From Alloalcanivorax dieselolei B5 (GTDB lineage Bacteria > Pseudomonadota > Gammaproteobacteria > Pseudomonadales > Alcanivoracaceae), in NCBI RefSeq assembly GCF_000300005.1, contig NC_018691.1, forward strand, positions 2,294,001-2,358,000: a DNA stretch of 64,000 bases. Reading direction: 5' to 3'. The notes under the pieces were generated by a model. That model was not told the origin of the DNA, made no database searches, and was given only the letters and a program-made list of their open reading frames with translations. The translations under genes and the position numbers were made by a program. Positions 17,506 to 26,605 of this stretch are shown piece after piece. The stretch's first letter is position 1. Each line of letters begins with the position of its first letter.

Positions 17506-20376
17506 TCAGTGGCCGATCAGTCCCCGCTTGCGGTCCATCTCCTCGGCGATGCGGATCGCGGCGTCCAGTTCACTGCACTGGTGTTCGTCCATGACACGCT
17601 TGCGTTCTTGTTTCTCCTCACCTTCGGTCCCGGCCAGAGAGAGATACAAACTGGGTGGCACGATGCGGAACAGCGCCTCGATGCGGTCGGCCAGGACCAC
17701 GCCTTCGGTGTAGCGCCCCCGGGCCTTGGCGGCGCTGCCGATGAGGGTTTTCTGTTCGGGAGACAGGGCCTTGAACCGGGCGATTTGCTCAATTTCATCC
17801 GGCGGTGTCACCAGACACAGCCACCACTCGATCATGTTCAACAGCTTCTGGCTGGCGTCCGGGAAATCCTCCAAATTCTGGGTGGCGAGCCAGATCCAGT
17901 AGAACAACTTGCGCCCCATCTTGCCGGCCTTGACCAAGTAAGGGCTCAACAGCGGATTGATCGTGACGATGTGGCACTCATCGATGGCCTGGATGATCGG
18001 GCGGCCCTTGTACTGATCCCGCTCGGCGAGCGTGATGATAATGTTGGTCAGAGAAATCACCGCGAGGGCCAGGTGCGCCTCGTACCCGTCCCGGGCGTAA
18101 TGGGCCAAATCAACAATGGTGACGTCGCATTCCGGCCAGGCCTGACCTTCCCGGTTGAACACCTCCCCATCAAACCCGTCACAGAATAAGGCCATCGCCT
18201 CGGCCATTTCATGGGCGCGGGACTGGCGGGGCAGGGGCACCTTGGGATCCGTGGCCAGCGCATGAAGGCCGGCCACCACATCCTGGGTCAGACACTGGCG
18301 CCCCTCGTCGCGGCTGCGCTGCGCTCCATAAAAAATCGCGTCACGCACCAGACGCCGGTCGGCGCGGCGGAACTCAGCTTCCTCTTGCGGGTCGCCGCCG
18401 GTGATCATCAGTCGGGCGGTGAGTTCCATTTCGCCGAGTACGTCCCGCTCGTCGGCGTCCTCGTCGTCCTCTTCGTCGTTGTCTTCCGGAACCGGCGCGG
18501 GCTCGTCGGACCAGCCGTCCTGACGGTCCTCCACCTTGCGGCGTTCGGTGATGGCGTCGTCGTCCAATAGGCGGTGCGCCTCGGAGAACAGGGGCAGAGG
18601 CGGCGCTTTGCCGGGCGCCATTTTTACCCGGTTGACGGTCAACCCGTGCCGCTGGAAATACTCCCCCAACAACCCAAAGGAGTTACCCACCTCAATCACA
18701 AACAAACGGGGCCGACGCAGTGCCATGATCTGGCTGAAGATCCCGTTCAAGGTGGCGGATTTACCGGCGCCAGTGGGCCCGAACACGAACATATGGCCGT
18801 TCTTGGCCCGATCATTGGGATCCAGCGGATCAAACCCGAACGACCCGCCGCCGCGATTAAAAAAACTGAAACCGGGGCGGCCGGTGCCGCGAGACCGGCC
18901 AAACAACGGCGCCAGGTTCGCCAGGTGCTGCACGTAGTTCAGCCGGGTGTACCAGCCTGGCTTATCCTGTTGCGGATCGAACGCCATGGGCAGCCAACGC
19001 AGCCAGGTGTTGAGCGGCGCGATCTCGTCTTCCGCGTCCACCGGCTTCAAGTGAGCGCTTTGCAGCTGGGTGATGAGCGTCAGGGTCCGCTGTTCCAGAT
19101 CGGTTTCATTGTGACCGCGGACATAAAACACCAGGGAGGACCGATAGAGCTTGTGATTCTGGTTCAGCATGGCGCGTGCGGTTTGGCAGTCCTCCCGCAC
19201 CGCGGTGGCGTGCACGCTGTCGCCGTGCGCCTTGCCGTGTAGGGTGTTGATGTGGTCCTCCAACACGTCCTGGGGCGTGGCGACCATCGTGAGGACCATC
19301 TCGGTGTCCTCCGGCAGCACGTCCATAAGCGCGTTGAACGCCTGCCCACCGGCCCGGGGCATCTCCCCGGTCAGGTGACCGACATCCGGCGCCCGGCGCA
19401 TCGCTTCCACCGGAATGGCGCGGTGGGGCAGACCATCGAAATACCACAGCCCACTGTCCACATCAGCGCGGGGTGACCGATACAGAAGATCTTCGGCAAA
19501 ATCGTAATCCGGCAGACCGGCCACGGCGTCGTCCCCGGGGTAGGCCACCCGGTCATAAAAAGCGTGAGGCGTATCGGGGTCGGTGGCCGGGCGCGGATTG
19601 AACCACGTCAGCATCCACCGATGAAACGCCGCCCCATTCATCTTTTTAAGTTGTAAACCGGTGCCCTCCAGGCCCGCAGCCAGGCGGTCGTAGACTTGGT
19701 TGGTGGCTTCTTCAGGGACCCCTTTAGGGTTGGGGCCGAGCCAGCGGTATAGCACCAGGCGTACCCGGCGGGTTTGCCCACGCCAGTCCGTGCGCGTGAC
19801 CACATCATCCTGAAACAGCCCGCCGGGCTTGGCGATGGCCTGCAGGTGCTGTTCCATACTGCGCAGCCAAGCCTGGGTAAAGGCGGTGTCCAACAGGGCC
19901 GGATCGGCGTGTTGGACCACCCGCGCCATTTCCGCGGCCGGATCCACCTCGTCCCGGCAATACAACTGCACTACCCAGGGGTAGCTGTCGTACTCCGGGA
20001 GCGCGTCTTGCAGGGTGGCTTCGATCTGATCGCGCAGGCCGGCCAAGGTGTCTTGCGAACGGCCTTCGGTGGGGATAGGCGTCACCTCGGCGGCAATGCC
20101 GACGGAGACACCATCTTCCAACAAAAAACAGCCAGAATCCGGCAGGTACTCCACCCACGGAAGAAAACGAGTGAAGGACGGACCACGCTGATAGGCTTTT
20201 TTAATTTCCGGCCAGGTGAGCGGCTTGCCCCGCGGTTGGGCGACGGGCGTACCGTTACCGTCCGCAACGCGGTCCTCGTGGTCCTCATGATGGTGAGACG
20301 GTGGCAGGCGGGTCGCGTCCTCTTCGGAAGCACGATGATCACGATGATTAAAAAACGTTTTCAGGGCATCAAGCAT
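17506..20376 (-). CDS. Conjugative transfer ATPase, PFL_4706 family (TIGR03744), VirB4/TraC-like
   Basis: 956 residues, the energising ATPase of the conjugation channel at the inner membrane. The N-terminal region carries a His/Asp-rich stretch (HHHEDHEDR) and WVEYLPDSGCFLLEDGVSVG. Walker A FGPTGAGKSATLN is near residue 535; Walker B PIIQAIDECHIV is near 800, followed by KMGRKLFYWIWLATQNLED. An acidic insert (EDNDEEDDEDADERD) at about 645 is unusual. It starts 3 bases after the stop of the TIGR03751 lipoprotein gene. Confidence 0.92.
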   Translation of the reverse strand: MLDALKTFFNHRDHRASEEDATRLPPSHHHEDHEDRVADGNGTPVAQPRGKPLTWPEIKKAYQRGPSFTRFLPWVEYLPDSGCFLLEDGVSVGIAAEVTPIPTEGRSQDTLAGLRDQIEATLQDALPEYDSYPWVVQLYCRDEVDPAAEMARVVQHADPALLDTAFTQAWLRSMEQHLQAIAKPGGLFQDDVVTRTDWRGQTRRVRLVLYRWLGPNPKGVPEEATNQVYDRLAAGLEGTGLQLKKMNGAAFHRWMLTWFNPRPATDPDTPHAFYDRVAYPGDDAVAGLPDYDFAEDLLYRSPRADVDSGLWYFDGLPHRAIPVEAMRRAPDVGHLTGEMPRAGGQAFNALMDVLPEDTEMVLTMVATPQDVLEDHINTLHGKAHGDSVHATAVREDCQTARAMLNQNHKLYRSSLVFYVRGHNETDLEQRTLTLITQLQSAHLKPVDAEDEIAPLNTWLRWLPMAFDPQQDKPGWYTRLNYVQHLANLAPLFGRSRGTGRPGFSFFNRGGGSFGFDPLDPNDRAKNGHMFVFGPTGAGKSATLNGIFSQIMALRRPRLFVIEVGNSFGLLGEYFQRHGLTVNRVKMAPGKAPPLPLFSEAHRLLDDDAITERRKVEDRQDGWSDEPAPVPEDNDEEDDEDADERDVLGEMELTARLMITGGDPQEEAEFRRADRRLVRDAIFYGAQRSRDEGRQCLTQDVVAGLHALATDPKVPLPRQSRAHEMAEAMALFCDGFDGEVFNREGQAWPECDVTIVDLAHYARDGYEAHLALAVISLTNIIITLAERDQYKGRPIIQAIDECHIVTINPLLSPYLVKAGKMGRKLFYWIWLATQNLEDFPDASQKLLNMIEWWLCLVTPPDEIEQIARFKALSPEQKTLIGSAAKARGRYTEGVVLADRIEALFRIVPPSLYLSLAGTEGEEKQERKRVMDEHQCSELDAAIRIAEEMDRKRGLIGH

Positions 20377-20379
20377 AAG

Positions 20380-20928
20380 CTACTGACCTTCAACGGGTTG
20401 AGTTGGCCAGGGCCAGGCCACCTCACCGGGCTGGGCGTACTGGACCCGCTCGTACAGCGGGAATACGGTTGAGTACCCGGGCACCGGCACCTGCTCACCG
20501 TCCGGACTGCCCGCCAAGTGCGGATACACGTACATCACCAAATCGGGATTGGGCAGTCGGGGGAACTGACTGCGGATCTCGTTCTCCACGTGACGGGTAT
20601 AGGGGTGATAGGGCCCCAGACCCTGTTGAGCGTCCGGCAACGGCCGGCGCAAGGTGTGCCGGATTTCCTGAAGGCGCGGGTGTTTGTTTTGAGATGTGTT
20701 TTGAGTCGATGACGCGGTAGAGCCTGCGGACTGCCCGCCTTGGCGCCACAGGTCCGCCATGGTGGTGGCGTTGTCCACCGGCATCAGTTTGTCCTGGGAA
20801 GTGGCGCAGCCCCCCAGCCCGACAAGGACGCCGAGCAGGGTGACGGCGGCCACCAGGCCACGCTGAGTGCCGATTAATAAAGATAAAAAGTCAATCAAGA
20901 GAAGGTTGGGACCAGGAGGATTGCGCAT
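20380..20928 (-). CDS. Conjugative transfer lipoprotein, TIGR03751 family
   Basis: 182 residues. A hydrophobic stretch ends in the lipobox LVGLGGC at about residue 41, giving an outer membrane lipoprotein; YVYPHLAGSPDGEQVPVPGY near the C-terminus is typical. The family takes the position of TraV in the core complex with the TraK-like and TraB-like proteins encoded just upstream. The start (AAGGTG before ATG) overlaps the end of PFL_4705 by 38 bases; the N-terminus is longer than a usual lipoprotein signal, so a later non-ATG start is possible. Confidence 0.88.
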   Translation of the reverse strand: MRNPPGPNLLLIDFLSLLIGTQRGLVAAVTLLGVLVGLGGCATSQDKLMPVDNATTMADLWRQGGQSAGSTASSTQNTSQNKHPRLQEIRHTLRRPLPDAQQGLGPYHPYTRHVENEIRSQFPRLPNPDLVMYVYPHLAGSPDGEQVPVPGYSTVFPLYERVQYAQPGEVAWPWPTQPVEGQ

Positions 20929-22336
20929 AGTGCACCTTTCGTCCTTCGGTTTCGTAGTCGATGTGGAGGGGGGCGTCGATCAGCACGGAGACGGGCTGGC
21001 CAGGCGGAACGTAGACGGCATCGAACGTTTGACCGAACCGCTCCTGGATCCATTTCCGGGTTTCGGAGAGTCCCTCGGACGCGGACCGCCCCAAAATAAA
21101 CTTGTCGGCGTTGCCGGTGAGGGCCGTGAAGGCGCCATTAGTGTCCATCTGCGTGGAGGTCTCGCCCATGGCGATGCCGTCAGCGGCGCCTTCCGCGCCG
21201 GCCATCAAGAACGTGGTCAGCAGAAACTCGCGGGCATTGGTTTTGCGCTCGCCGGGAATACACGGCAGCCCGTGCGGCGTTGAGAGCGTGCCGATCCCGT
21301 TTTTCTTAGATGAGGAATTGCCGTCATCAGGGTCATCCGGAGTAGGCACGGTACGCACCGTGCCGTCATCGAAAACAAACGTGATGCTATCGACTTGCCC
21401 GCGGACACAAGATAGCGTCCAGTCCCCGGTGGTGGTGCCGGCCAGGATGGCGCCCCGTACCTCGGGGATCTCAATGCCGTTGGCCGTTAAATTGTCTTTG
21501 CCCACAATGACGCGGAACGGGTAGGGATCGTTCACGGTACCGTCGATGGGTACCCGGCCGAGCAGGGCGGTCATGGCCACTGAGCCGGTCAGGGTTGAGT
21601 TTTGAGGAATGGTATAGACCGGGCGCACCGTACTGGGATCCGCCTTGCCCCGGATGCGGCTTTCCACGCTGTCGGCGGCCCGGCCCAGGACCTTCGCGCC
21701 GCCGGCGGCGGTATCCGACAAGGAAAAGGCAGAAGGAAACACCGATTCCCCGGTCTTTTCATCGGTGCGGGCATCCGCTGGGTGGATCCAGACCAGTCCT
21801 GGCGTGCCGGTTCCGGCCGCCCCCAGAGAGCCGTTTCTCAGCCCGCCGTCGCCCAGACCAAGTCCAACGGGCAACTCTTCGTCGTCGCCCTGACCGGTGC
21901 CCTGGTCGGTGTAATGACGCAGCGTGTCGATCTTGTCCTCGAACGTCTTGAGCAGAGACTGATCCTTCTCAGCCTCGCGCCGGCGTTCTTCGCGTAGCGC
22001 GGACTGGATGGCGCTGTCCACGTTGCCCGCCCGTTCAGACAGCTGTGCATTCTGATCCCGCAACTTCTGGCTCTCGGCACGGGTGTCATCCAGCTCCTTG
22101 CGCATGGCCCGCATTTCGCCAACCAACGTGGCGACCGTATCCCGGGGCGTATCGCCCTCAATCCCCAGCGCCTGGATCTCATCGTCCGTCAACGTCAAAG
22201 AGGCGTCCTTCTGCTCGGCGCCGGAGGCCGCCGCGTCTGGAGTGTCGTCGCTATTGCAGCCGCGAATCACGATCACCAGCACCACGATGACAAGGAACGG
22301 CAGCAGGATTTTGAGCAACCCGTTACTTTTCAGCAT
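20891..22336 (-). CDS. ICE protein, PFL_4705 family (TIGR03752), TraB/VirB10-like
   Basis: 481 residues. One N-terminal membrane anchor (LLKILLPFLVIVVLVIVIRGC), then a coiled coil (about residues 60-135), then the C-terminal core domain with YTIPQNSTLTGSVAMTALLG and IPEVRGAILAG. TraB/VirB10-type proteins span the periplasm and join the inner and outer membrane parts of the channel. The start overlaps the PFL_4704 stop by 14 bases. Confidence 0.92.
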   Translation of the reverse strand: MLKSNGLLKILLPFLVIVVLVIVIRGCNSDDTPDAAASGAEQKDASLTLTDDEIQALGIEGDTPRDTVATLVGEMRAMRKELDDTRAESQKLRDQNAQLSERAGNVDSAIQSALREERRREAEKDQSLLKTFEDKIDTLRHYTDQGTGQGDDEELPVGLGLGDGGLRNGSLGAAGTGTPGLVWIHPADARTDEKTGESVFPSAFSLSDTAAGGAKVLGRAADSVESRIRGKADPSTVRPVYTIPQNSTLTGSVAMTALLGRVPIDGTVNDPYPFRVIVGKDNLTANGIEIPEVRGAILAGTTTGDWTLSCVRGQVDSITFVFDDGTVRTVPTPDDPDDGNSSSKKNGIGTLSTPHGLPCIPGERKTNAREFLLTTFLMAGAEGAADGIAMGETSTQMDTNGAFTALTGNADKFILGRSASEGLSETRKWIQERFGQTFDAVYVPPGQPVSVLIDAPLHIDYETEGRKVHYAQSSWSQPSLD

Positions 22337-23222
22337 CGGTTGTCTCCTTCATCGCTGTGTCCTGAGTCTTCGGGGCTGCGGGATAGAGCGCTTTTTCCAG
22401 TCCACCGCCACGGGTGACCAGGAACACCGTGGTTTGCGCATACTCTGAGGTGGACGGTCCCACGCTGGGGTGCATAAACGTGGCGGTGACGAACTCGCCC
22501 TGCAGGCGGCGTGGATCGAGCCCGAATTCGCGATTGGGATCCGGGTTGGTGATCTCCACCGCCGTGACCGTCAGCCCGCCGGCACGCCAGGCGGCCAGTG
22601 GCTGGGCTTGTAAGGGCAGCTCCCAAAACAGCGGTACCGTCTGTGAAACGCGCATGGGCACACGGCGCACGCCGGGCAGCGGTGCCACGGTGCGCAGGGG
22701 CGCGTACAGGGTTTGTGCGGCGTACCGCGTCAGACGAACCGGCAAAGGAGGCGTGTTCGACGCGTCAGGTGAAGACGCTCCCTCTTCGTTGGCCGATTTC
22801 TTCTTATCTGCCGTGGACGTTGCCGACTGGTCCCCGGAGACGACGATGCGAAGATCCTCGGCTCTGGCTCCTTCCGTGGCGGCCAGGTCGATTAAAAAAA
22901 TCTGGCCGGACTCGATGTCCTGGACCTGCACCCGTTGTGCTTCAAACTTATTTTTCGCCATTAAATAAAGCGCGCCGCCGACGGACTGGACGCGCAGTAC
23001 CTCGGGGTCAGCCAGTTCGGCGGGCAGCCCAATGCGCACATTGCGATCAATGAGGACAATACGTTCCTCACCGACGGGCAAGTCCACCGGAATGGGTTTG
23101 CGTTCCCAGTGATGGATCTCGACGGCGTAGGCCGGCGTCAGGGCCGCAGCGGTCGCGACCAACGCCGACAGGAAAACGAGAAGCACGCGTAGAGGGCGCG
23201 GGAATCGAAGGAGAGGGGGCAT
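22323..23222 (-). CDS. ICE protein, PFL_4704 family (TIGR03749), TraK-like
   Basis: 299 residues with a signal peptide (VLLVFLSALVATAAALTPAYA). The mature N-terminus has EIHHWERKPIPVDLPVGEER and RIGLPAELADPEVLRVQSVG, the beta-rich secretin-associated domain of TraK/VirB9-type proteins; the C-terminal LTVTAVEITNPD and DPRRLQGEFVTATFMHP are family marks. Predicted periplasmic/outer membrane core component. Confidence 0.9.
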   Translation of the reverse strand: MPPLLRFPRPLRVLLVFLSALVATAAALTPAYAVEIHHWERKPIPVDLPVGEERIVLIDRNVRIGLPAELADPEVLRVQSVGGALYLMAKNKFEAQRVQVQDIESGQIFLIDLAATEGARAEDLRIVVSGDQSATSTADKKKSANEEGASSPDASNTPPLPVRLTRYAAQTLYAPLRTVAPLPGVRRVPMRVSQTVPLFWELPLQAQPLAAWRAGGLTVTAVEITNPDPNREFGLDPRRLQGEFVTATFMHPSVGPSTSEYAQTTVFLVTRGGGLEKALYPAAPKTQDTAMKETTDAEK

Positions 23223-23225
23223 GAT

Positions 23226-23897
23226 TTATTCCTCCGTTGAATCGGCGTTGCCGGTCGGGTCGTCACCGGTATCGCCACGCGGCACGGACAGCCGTTGCGG
23301 GGTATCGGCCAGGCAATCCAACTGCAACCCCCAGGGATTGCGTTCCGGGTCCACATCGGCGCGCACCACTCGAAGGGGATAGCGCACATAGACATCACGA
23401 ACGGGCGTGCCGGCGTAGTGTTCATCGATGGCCAGATCGAGCGTAACGACCCAGTGGTCCCGATCCAGGATGGTAACCGCGTCTTTCCGGAGGCCACGCC
23501 CCGGGATCTCGTACATGCCCCGCACACGCCCCTTCAACTCCTGGCGGCGCTGACGAGCGGTGTAGTCGTTTTCCAGAGACACCTGGCATTGCGGGGTCAA
23601 ATACGCGCTGTACGAGTGGAGGTTGCGCTTGTAGTCCACCTCGCCGTTGGCGGGCCAACGGTTCAGTTGTTGCCAGATATAGAACGCGAAGCTGTAGACG
23701 CTGCTGGGCGGCACTTCCCACCACTTGCGCGTGCTGCCGGAGCGCAGATCGGGCGGATTGTGGATGGTGAGATCCTGGGGCGCGCTTTTCCAGCCCCACC
23801 ACATCCCGCCGCACAACAGCAGCAACACGGCAACGATGGCCCGCAACGTCAGGATGTGGGCATCGCGGGCGGACTGAGCGTGTCGAAATCGACTCAT
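23226..23897 (-). CDS. ICE protein, PFL_4703 family (TIGR03746), VirB8/TraE-like
   Basis: 223 residues. Start at 23897, overlapping the TIGR03750 stop by ATGA; a longer open frame to 24467 is only the shadow of the upstream gene. One N-terminal membrane span (LTLRAIVAVLLLLCGGMWWG), then a periplasmic domain with VPPSSVYSFAFYIWQQLNRW and DYKRNLHSYSAYLTPQ. The C-terminal tail is acidic. Inner membrane assembly factor of the channel. Confidence 0.9.
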   Translation of the reverse strand: MSRFRHAQSARDAHILTLRAIVAVLLLLCGGMWWGWKSAPQDLTIHNPPDLRSGSTRKWWEVPPSSVYSFAFYIWQQLNRWPANGEVDYKRNLHSYSAYLTPQCQVSLENDYTARQRRQELKGRVRGMYEIPGRGLRKDAVTILDRDHWVVTLDLAIDEHYAGTPVRDVYVRYPLRVVRADVDPERNPWGLQLDCLADTPQRLSVPRGDTGDDPTGNADSTEE

Positions 23898-24352
23898 GAT
23901 CCTGATCCCTTCCGGATTTTTTGAGTGGGTTGAGTGGGTTGCGTGGATTGAAATTGAGTGGATGAAGCCGGTTGAGCGCGGCGTTTGGCGCGCATCGAGG
24001 CGTACCGCCGGGTGCCATAGATAGCGGACTGGGTAATAAAGCGATGGCGGCTGGCGAACCCGCGCAAGGCGAGTGACCAGGCGATGCGGCGATACAACCA
24101 AGTCTCCGGGCGGCCACGACGTAGACGCCGTAACACGCCCCCTCCGAACCACACCACCGCCCCGGCACCCAACGCGCCACAGGTCGGCACCATGGCGATG
24201 CCGAACGCGAAGGCGGCGACAGTGCCCGGAATCAATCCCATGGCAAAGCCGGTACCCGCCGCCAGGGCGACTTCCCGCCCGGTCATGCCCCGAAAGACCA
24301 CCGGGGCCTGATTCAGCCGGGAGGGCAAGAACGTAATGGTGGATGTGGCCAT
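23894..24352 (-). CDS. Conjugative transfer region protein, TIGR03750 family (DUF3487)
   Basis: 152 residues, with two closely spaced hydrophobic spans (about 25-70) following FRGMTGREVALAAGTGFAMG, then a basic cytoplasmic part and a Gln/Thr/Pro repeat tail (QSTQPTQPTQK). Corresponds to TraL-type small membrane proteins of the channel. AAGGCGG precedes the ATG. Confidence 0.88.
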   Translation of the reverse strand: MATSTITFLPSRLNQAPVVFRGMTGREVALAAGTGFAMGLIPGTVAAFAFGIAMVPTCGALGAGAVVWFGGGVLRRLRRGRPETWLYRRIAWSLALRGFASRHRFITQSAIYGTRRYASMRAKRRAQPASSTQFQSTQPTQPTQKIRKGSGS

Positions 24353-24376
24353 CGTGATCCGCCTTGAACTGGTGCG

Positions 24377-24766
24377 TTACAGGATCTCGGCGGCTTTGGT
24401 GGCCAGCCAGATCACGGCGACGATCAGAATGATGCCGACCACGATGGTGATCCCGAAGGCGCCCCACTGGCCCTTCTCGGAAGCCTCCTTGTACTTGGCG
24501 AGCGCCGATTGCCCCACGATGTAGAACGCGACGGTGGCGATGATCAGCCCGCCCAGGATTGCGGCGTCGTACAGGTAGTTCTGAATGGTCTCCATCAAAC
24601 CGCTGCCTTCCCCCCGGGTGGGTTCATCCATGGTGGGCAGCTGAGCCAGGGCGGGCGATGATGTGATGCCCACGGTCAGCAGGGCCAGGACCCGGTAAAA
24701 CAGCGTCTTGATCTCGTGAATGCGGTGACGGCTTTTTTGGAACACGGGATGGAACAAACGAATCAT
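24377..24766 (-). CDS. ICE membrane protein, PFL_4702 family (TIGR03745, DUF2976), pilin-like
   Basis: 129 residues. Start at the second ATG (24766) because GGAG lies 9 bases before it; the ATG at 24781 is alternative. Signal segment LALLTVGITSSPALAQ, then two membrane helices (DAAILGGLIIATVAFYIVGQ and FGITIVVGIILIVAVIWLA). The size and layout are those of TraA/VirB2-type pilin precursors. Confidence 0.88.
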   Translation of the reverse strand: MIRLFHPVFQKSRHRIHEIKTLFYRVLALLTVGITSSPALAQLPTMDEPTRGEGSGLMETIQNYLYDAAILGGLIIATVAFYIVGQSALAKYKEASEKGQWGAFGITIVVGIILIVAVIWLATKAAEIL

Positions 24767-24815
24767 CGTAACAATCTCCATAGAGTAGTGAGCGCAGAGC
24801 AGGTGAAAGGACGAC

Positions 24816-25043
24816 TTAAGAAAGAAAAACCCAGGACAGCAGGAGAACGACCAGCGCGATGCGGATCACGGCGCCACCGGCGATGGTCCCGAGCACGCGA
24901 TTGCTGGACCAGCCGCGGAAGGTGCTGATATAGGCCCAGGCCGCCCACAGCAGCACGGCGGTGCAGCCGAGGCCGGCGATGACCAGGGCGAACAATGCCC
25001 AGGACTGGCCGGCCCCAACTTGAAACGCGGAAGCGGGATCCAT
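24816..25043 (-). CDS. ICE protein, PFL_4701 family (TIGR03758, DUF3262)
   Basis: 75 residues, with two membrane spans (about 15-38 and 50-73) separated by ISTFRGWSSNRVL. Matches the small DUF3262 membrane proteins that precede the pilin-like gene in this ICE class. Starts 3 bases after the RAQPRD gene stop. Confidence 0.88.
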   Translation of the reverse strand: MDPASAFQVGAGQSWALFALVIAGLGCTAVLLWAAWAYISTFRGWSSNRVLGTIAGGAVIRIALVVLLLSWVFLS

Positions 25044-25046
25044 ACG

Positions 25047-25427
25047 TCACTGGCGCTCCACGGCTGTGTCAGTGAGATAGTCACCGGAGAGCGGCGTTGG
25101 GCGCCGTGGTGGCAAGCGTGGGGGCGCCATGTAGGACTCAATGCCGTCGATAACGATTTGCAGATCGCGATGCAGCGCGTCCACATCGAGGAAAACCCGT
25201 TGGCCGGCGCGGAAGGCGTGGGCATCGGTCTGGTGACGGACGGGCCGAGAGGCGAGCCGATCGACCACCCGTTGCAAATCCACCAACCGTTGTTGGAGCA
25301 ACGCCAGATCCCGACGCTGTATGGCGTCGTTAACGTCACTGGCGACGGCAACACGGGAGGCGGCACCGCCGATCACTAACAGCAAGGCGGCGGTGATGAC
25401 TCGGAGGGTGTAAGGCCTGAAAAGCAT
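25047..25427 (-). CDS. ICE protein, RAQPRD family (TIGR01690)
   Basis: 126 residues. Signal peptide up to about residue 29 (SRVAVAS), a helical mature domain (DLALLQQRLVDLQRVVDRL), and the family C-terminus PPRLPPRRPTPLSGDY in place of the name-giving RAQPRD. Periplasmic, role unknown. Coupled to PFL_4701. Confidence 0.85.
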   Translation of the reverse strand: MLFRPYTLRVITAALLLVIGGAASRVAVASDVNDAIQRRDLALLQQRLVDLQRVVDRLASRPVRHQTDAHAFRAGQRVFLDVDALHRDLQIVIDGIESYMAPPRLPPRRPTPLSGDYLTDTAVERQ

Positions 25428-25661
25428 GCCGGGTCAGTCCTGTGATGAACGTGATGACGGCAGGCTAAGTAACGGGAGCGACGCGCGGAACGGATAATCC
25501 CAACGTGCTGACGTTGGTTTTCCTTATCAGGCTGGTGCGGTGGGATGGGGCTTTGACGTGTGTCCTCCCGCCGGGTGGGTGAGGTGGCAATCGTTAGCCA
25601 AGGCTGGCAGGCTCCGTGGTGGTATTACACGATCCTGAATCACAACAAAAGAGGGCTTGCC

Positions 25662-25874
25662 ATGAAGTGCTGCGAGCAATGCACCTACCAACACTATCCC
25701 CGCCGCACGCCGTACGGGATGGCGGTGCGATGTGGACACCCCGATAACCTGGAAGAGGGTGTCCCTCTTATCGTATTGGACTCCGATAAGGTGGAACTGC
25801 GTTGCGGTTTCCGTCAAGACGTATCGTCTGCTATTCAGCCACACAACGCCGCACACCACGACAGGAAGCGCTGA
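25662..25874 (+). CDS. Small Cys-rich protein on the opposite strand
   Basis: 70 residues, start after GAGGG. Begins MKCCEQCTYQHYPRRTPYG and continues with RCGHPDN and LRCGFR: five cysteines and two histidines that could bind zinc. It is transcribed against the conjugation operon in the gap between PFL_4697 and RAQPRD and converges on PFL_4697 (7 bases between stops). No family recognised. Confidence rests on the ribosome site and the motif spacing. Confidence 0.55.
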   Translation: MKCCEQCTYQHYPRRTPYGMAVRCGHPDNLEEGVPLIVLDSDKVELRCGFRQDVSSAIQPHNAAHHDRKR

Positions 25875-25881
25875 CGGAGCA

Positions 25882-26595
25882 CTAGAGATATTTTTTGAAT
25901 GACCCGGCAGTGATACTGACGATCAGCCCAAACAGGCTGGCACAGGGCAATAAAAAGGTATTCGGATGGATGGACCAGGGGACACTCAGATAGAGTAACC
26001 AGCCGGTGACGAACACCGGCCCGGCCCAGCGCTTGGCGTGGTGATAGATAAAGGCACTCTCTCTTCCCGCGCCGAACTTACGCAGATCACGACGAACCAG
26101 CCCGTCCACAAACCCCACCAGCGCCGCCATCACGAACAGCGGAAAGGTCAAAAATAGAATGACGGCGCGTACCAGGATCACCAGCGCGATATAGACGGCG
26201 GCCAACAGGTAGGTCGCCACGGTACCCAGCCAGCCGGATTCATTGGAATACTGCATCAGCGCGGGTCCAATGCCGGTTTTAATCAGAACGGTATCGAAGG
26301 CCGCGTTCACGGCGGCTTGTACTGTCACCACTGGGTTGGACAGCAACAGTGATTGCGTAAAATGGCTGTCCAACCAGCCGACTTCCGTATGCATCATGTG
26401 TAGCGCATGCTCGGCCCCGGGCTGCTCCCACCACTGGAACGCCATCCCCGCCCATTCGATCAGGACCGCCGAGATAATGGAGAACACCAGGACCGCAACG
26501 ATCCGGAACGGCAGCCCCAGCAGCCGGGACAGCAGACCAGGCGGCGTGCGGCGGCCGTGCCTGGATTGAGTTGATTGAGCCGTCGTTTCCGCCAT
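25882..26595 (-). CDS. ICE membrane protein, PFL_4697 family (TIGR03747)
   Basis: 237 residues with four or five membrane spans: PFRIVAVLVFSIISAVLIEW, a long hydrophobic block at about 135-175, and LLPCASLFGLIVSITAGS. Between them is a conserved periplasmic part (EVGWLDSHFTQSLLLSNP). The family always follows the TraD coupling protein in these ICEs. Stop of traD is 10 bases upstream. Confidence 0.9.
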   Translation of the reverse strand: MAETTAQSTQSRHGRRTPPGLLSRLLGLPFRIVAVLVFSIISAVLIEWAGMAFQWWEQPGAEHALHMMHTEVGWLDSHFTQSLLLSNPVVTVQAAVNAAFDTVLIKTGIGPALMQYSNESGWLGTVATYLLAAVYIALVILVRAVILFLTFPLFVMAALVGFVDGLVRRDLRKFGAGRESAFIYHHAKRWAGPVFVTGWLLYLSVPWSIHPNTFLLPCASLFGLIVSITAGSFKKYL

Positions 26596-26605
26596 GGCCT
26601 ACGCC

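Noticed and set aside
23226-24467. 413-codon minus-strand frame starting at 24467
   Set aside because: Only the part from 23897 is coding (PFL_4703); the upstream part overlaps TIGR03750 in another frame.
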